Assembly (NCBI RefSeq): GCF_026241255.1
Contig: NZ_JAPHNC010000001.1
Span: 248,001-312,000, forward strand
Direction: 5' to 3'
DNA from: Helicobacter sp. MIT 21-1697
Lineage (GTDB): Bacteria > Campylobacterota > Campylobacteria > Campylobacterales > Helicobacteraceae
DNA: 64,000 nt
In this document: positions 62,788-64,000 of the stretch, piece after piece
Numbering within the stretch: position 1 is the first letter of the stretch
Layout: each line of letters begins with the position of its first letter
Notes under the pieces: generated by a model
Told to the model about the DNA's origin: nothing
Database searches by the model: none
The model's input: the letters and a program-made list of their open reading frames with translations, nothing else
Program-made: the position numbers and the translations under genes

Positions 62788-63573
62788 TTACGCTCCTTGC
62801 AAAATGACACGAGCAAGATTCTCATAAGCTATACTTCCATTAGAGCGAGTATCATAAAGCATAATGGGTTTGCCAAAACTTGGAGATTCGGCAAGCTTGA
62901 CACTACGCGGGACTATGATAAATTCATCTTTGTCTTTGAAAAGCTCTCTGCTAAAATGTTGTGCAAGCTCTTCAAATACTTGTCTTGAAAGATTGTGTTG
63001 CCCTGAATACATAGTGGGCAAAAATCCTTTAATGCTTAATCTCGGATTAATCGTATCTTTAAGAAGTTTAATCGTATTGAGCAGTTGGGCTAAGCCCTCA
63101 AGTGCAAAAAATTCACATTGAATTGGCACAATCACAGAATCTGCAGCAGCCAAAGCATTCACGGTAAGCGAGCCAAGTGCGGGTGGAGAATCAATGACAA
63201 TAAAATCATATTGATTTTTTATTTCTTCAATTTTTTTACTTAAAAGGAGCTCTCGCCCTTTCATATTATTTTTATTATAAAATTCTTTTTCAATACCTGC
63301 TAAACCAATATTTGAAGGTGCAATATCAAGATTTGGAATGTCAGTTTTGAGTATGATTTGAGAAAGTTTTTTTGAGCCTGTAAGCACGTGATACATATCA
63401 GATTCTATTTTATTGCGGCGGATACCAAAACTTGTTGTTGCATTCGCTTGTGGGTCATAATCAATGATTAACACACTTTTATTTGCTGAAGCCAAAAAGG
63501 CTGCCAAATTCACAGTGGTAGTTGTTTTGCCTACACCACCTTTTTGGTTTGCTATGGTTATAATTTCACTCAT
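62788..63573 (-). CDS. parA: chromosome-partitioning ATPase ParA
   Basis: Deviant Walker ATPase that binds DNA nonspecifically and moves ParB-parS. 261 residues. Deviant Walker A NQKGGVGKTTTTVNLAA with both lysines (Lys11, Lys16), VLIIDYDPQANAT (about 37-49) and IVIDSPPALGSLTVNALAA as Walker B. ATG 63573 follows AAAGGGGAGAAA; an in-frame upstream ATG at 63615 is in the birA 3' end and has no such site. It ends five bases before parB. No N-terminal helix-turn-helix, so it is the chromosomal Soj type. Confidence 0.97.
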   Translation of the reverse strand: MSEIITIANQKGGVGKTTTTVNLAAFLASANKSVLIIDYDPQANATTSFGIRRNKIESDMYHVLTGSKKLSQIILKTDIPNLDIAPSNIGLAGIEKEFYNKNNMKGRELLLSKKIEEIKNQYDFIVIDSPPALGSLTVNALAAADSVIVPIQCEFFALEGLAQLLNTIKLLKDTINPRLSIKGFLPTMYSGQHNLSRQVFEELAQHFSRELFKDKDEFIIVPRSVKLAESPSFGKPIMLYDTRSNGSIAYENLARVILQGA

Positions 63574-63583
63574 TTTCTCCCCT

Positions 63584-64000
63584 TTAACGTAAGCTATAAA
63601 TTTTATGTCCATCAATGCTCAAAGAACCATCTTCGTTGAGCATTGTATCTTTCAGATAAATGCGTTTATCCTGAAAATGAAAAAAATAAGAGTTATTTTT
63701 GTGAAATTCTAACTTATAAATACTAAAAATCTGCTTCCACGATATAAATTTTTCAAAGCTTTGAAAAAAATCGCTTAAAAAGCCCAAGTGTTCTATATTG
63801 GCGCTGATTGATTTTTCTAAAGTGGCGTAGTGTTGGCTCTTTGGAACATTAGAAGAATCATAAAGATTTATGCCCATACCACATACAAGGCTATTGCGTA
63901 TTTTTTGTGTGAGGATACCGCCAATTTTGTGTGTATCTCTATATAAATCGTTAGGGTATTTAAGCCACACATTTGCACCAAGTGAGAGAAGAAATTGTTG
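63584..64000 (-). CDS. birA: biotin--[acetyl-CoA-carboxylase] ligase (partial, N-terminus off window)
   Basis: Last 138 residues of a biotin protein ligase, which attaches biotin to the carboxyl-carrier subunit of acetyl-CoA carboxylase. The frame is open to the right edge of the window. The core signature is clear: VWLKYPNDLYRD followed by KIGGILTQ and GMGINLYDS. The C-terminal SH3-like part has FHFQDKRIYLKDTML and SIDGHKIYSL. No conclusion can be drawn on an N-terminal DNA-binding domain. It ends 10 bases before parA, in the H. pylori order birA-parA-parB. Confidence 0.93.
   Translation of the reverse strand, partial: QQFLLSLGANVWLKYPNDLYRDTHKIGGILTQKIRNSLVCGMGINLYDSSNVPKSQHYATLEKSISANIEHLGFLSDFFQSFEKFISWKQIFSIYKLEFHKNNSYFFHFQDKRIYLKDTMLNEDGSLSIDGHKIYSLR

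Overview
The window is core chromosome of an AT-rich member of the Campylobacterota, and the gene content points to an enterohepatic Helicobacter, most like H. hepaticus. Three runs keep the gene order I know from H. pylori: leuS-lptE-folC-csd2-csd1-ccmA-mfd, birA-parA-parB-atpF'-F-H-A-G-D-C, and tolQ-tolR-tolA-tolB-pal-cpoB-slyD. It also carries genes that H. pylori lacks, namely histidine biosynthesis (hisH, hisIE) and cheB/cheR. A selenocysteine tRNA is present. I saw no insertion sequence, prophage, CRISPR array, rRNA or genomic island.

Layout. 1-2396 (minus): trxB (partial), hisH, a small unknown gene and a PolB-like 3'-5' exonuclease. 2460-4876 (plus): purH and an outer-membrane beta-barrel gene. 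4960-6024 (minus): a DUF4143-type ATPase, divergent from a chemoreceptor at 6168-8255 (plus), with a T14 tract between them. 8256-21839 (minus): an AAA+ ATPase overlapping a Wzk/PglK-like flippase gene that ends in a G10 tract, a YejA-like binding protein, two Na+ transporters, purN, a DHH phosphoesterase, flhA and an apparently exported Bsr-type amino-acid racemase. 22067-32723 (plus): the leuS-to-mfd operon, including lptE, a degenerate GGDEF-like protein, folC and the cell-shape genes csd2, csd1 and ccmA. 32755-38843 (minus): tRNA-Asn, cheB, cheR, htrA, ftsK. 39185-44364 (plus): a large unknown protein, ilvE, an SPFH protein, hisIE and a DUF2393 protein. 44333-64000 (mostly minus): a metallophosphoesterase; rplT-rpmI-infC-thrS-frr-secG; a tiny lipoprotein (plus); murB, fliQ, tRNA-Sec, slyD; the Tol-Pal genes; the F1 and stalk genes of ATP synthase; parB, parA and the 3' part of birA.

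Many genes overlap by 1-17 bases (ATGA, TAATG), so translational coupling is common. Envelope biogenesis dominates: lptE, csd1/csd2/ccmA, murB, Tol-Pal, the flippase, htrA and the racemase. Motility and taxis genes are scattered (MCP, flhA, fliQ, cheB, cheR).

The most interesting signals are two long homopolymers at positions suited to phase variation (G10 at 10023-10032, T14 at 6086-6099); the palindrome AGAWTCT, counted by eye at about 115 copies where base composition predicts about 14, with inverted pairs forming intergenic hairpins; an ftsK gene without a conventional start codon before its first membrane helix; and the exported racemase. Homology calls rest on recognised motifs and gene order only; no database search was run.
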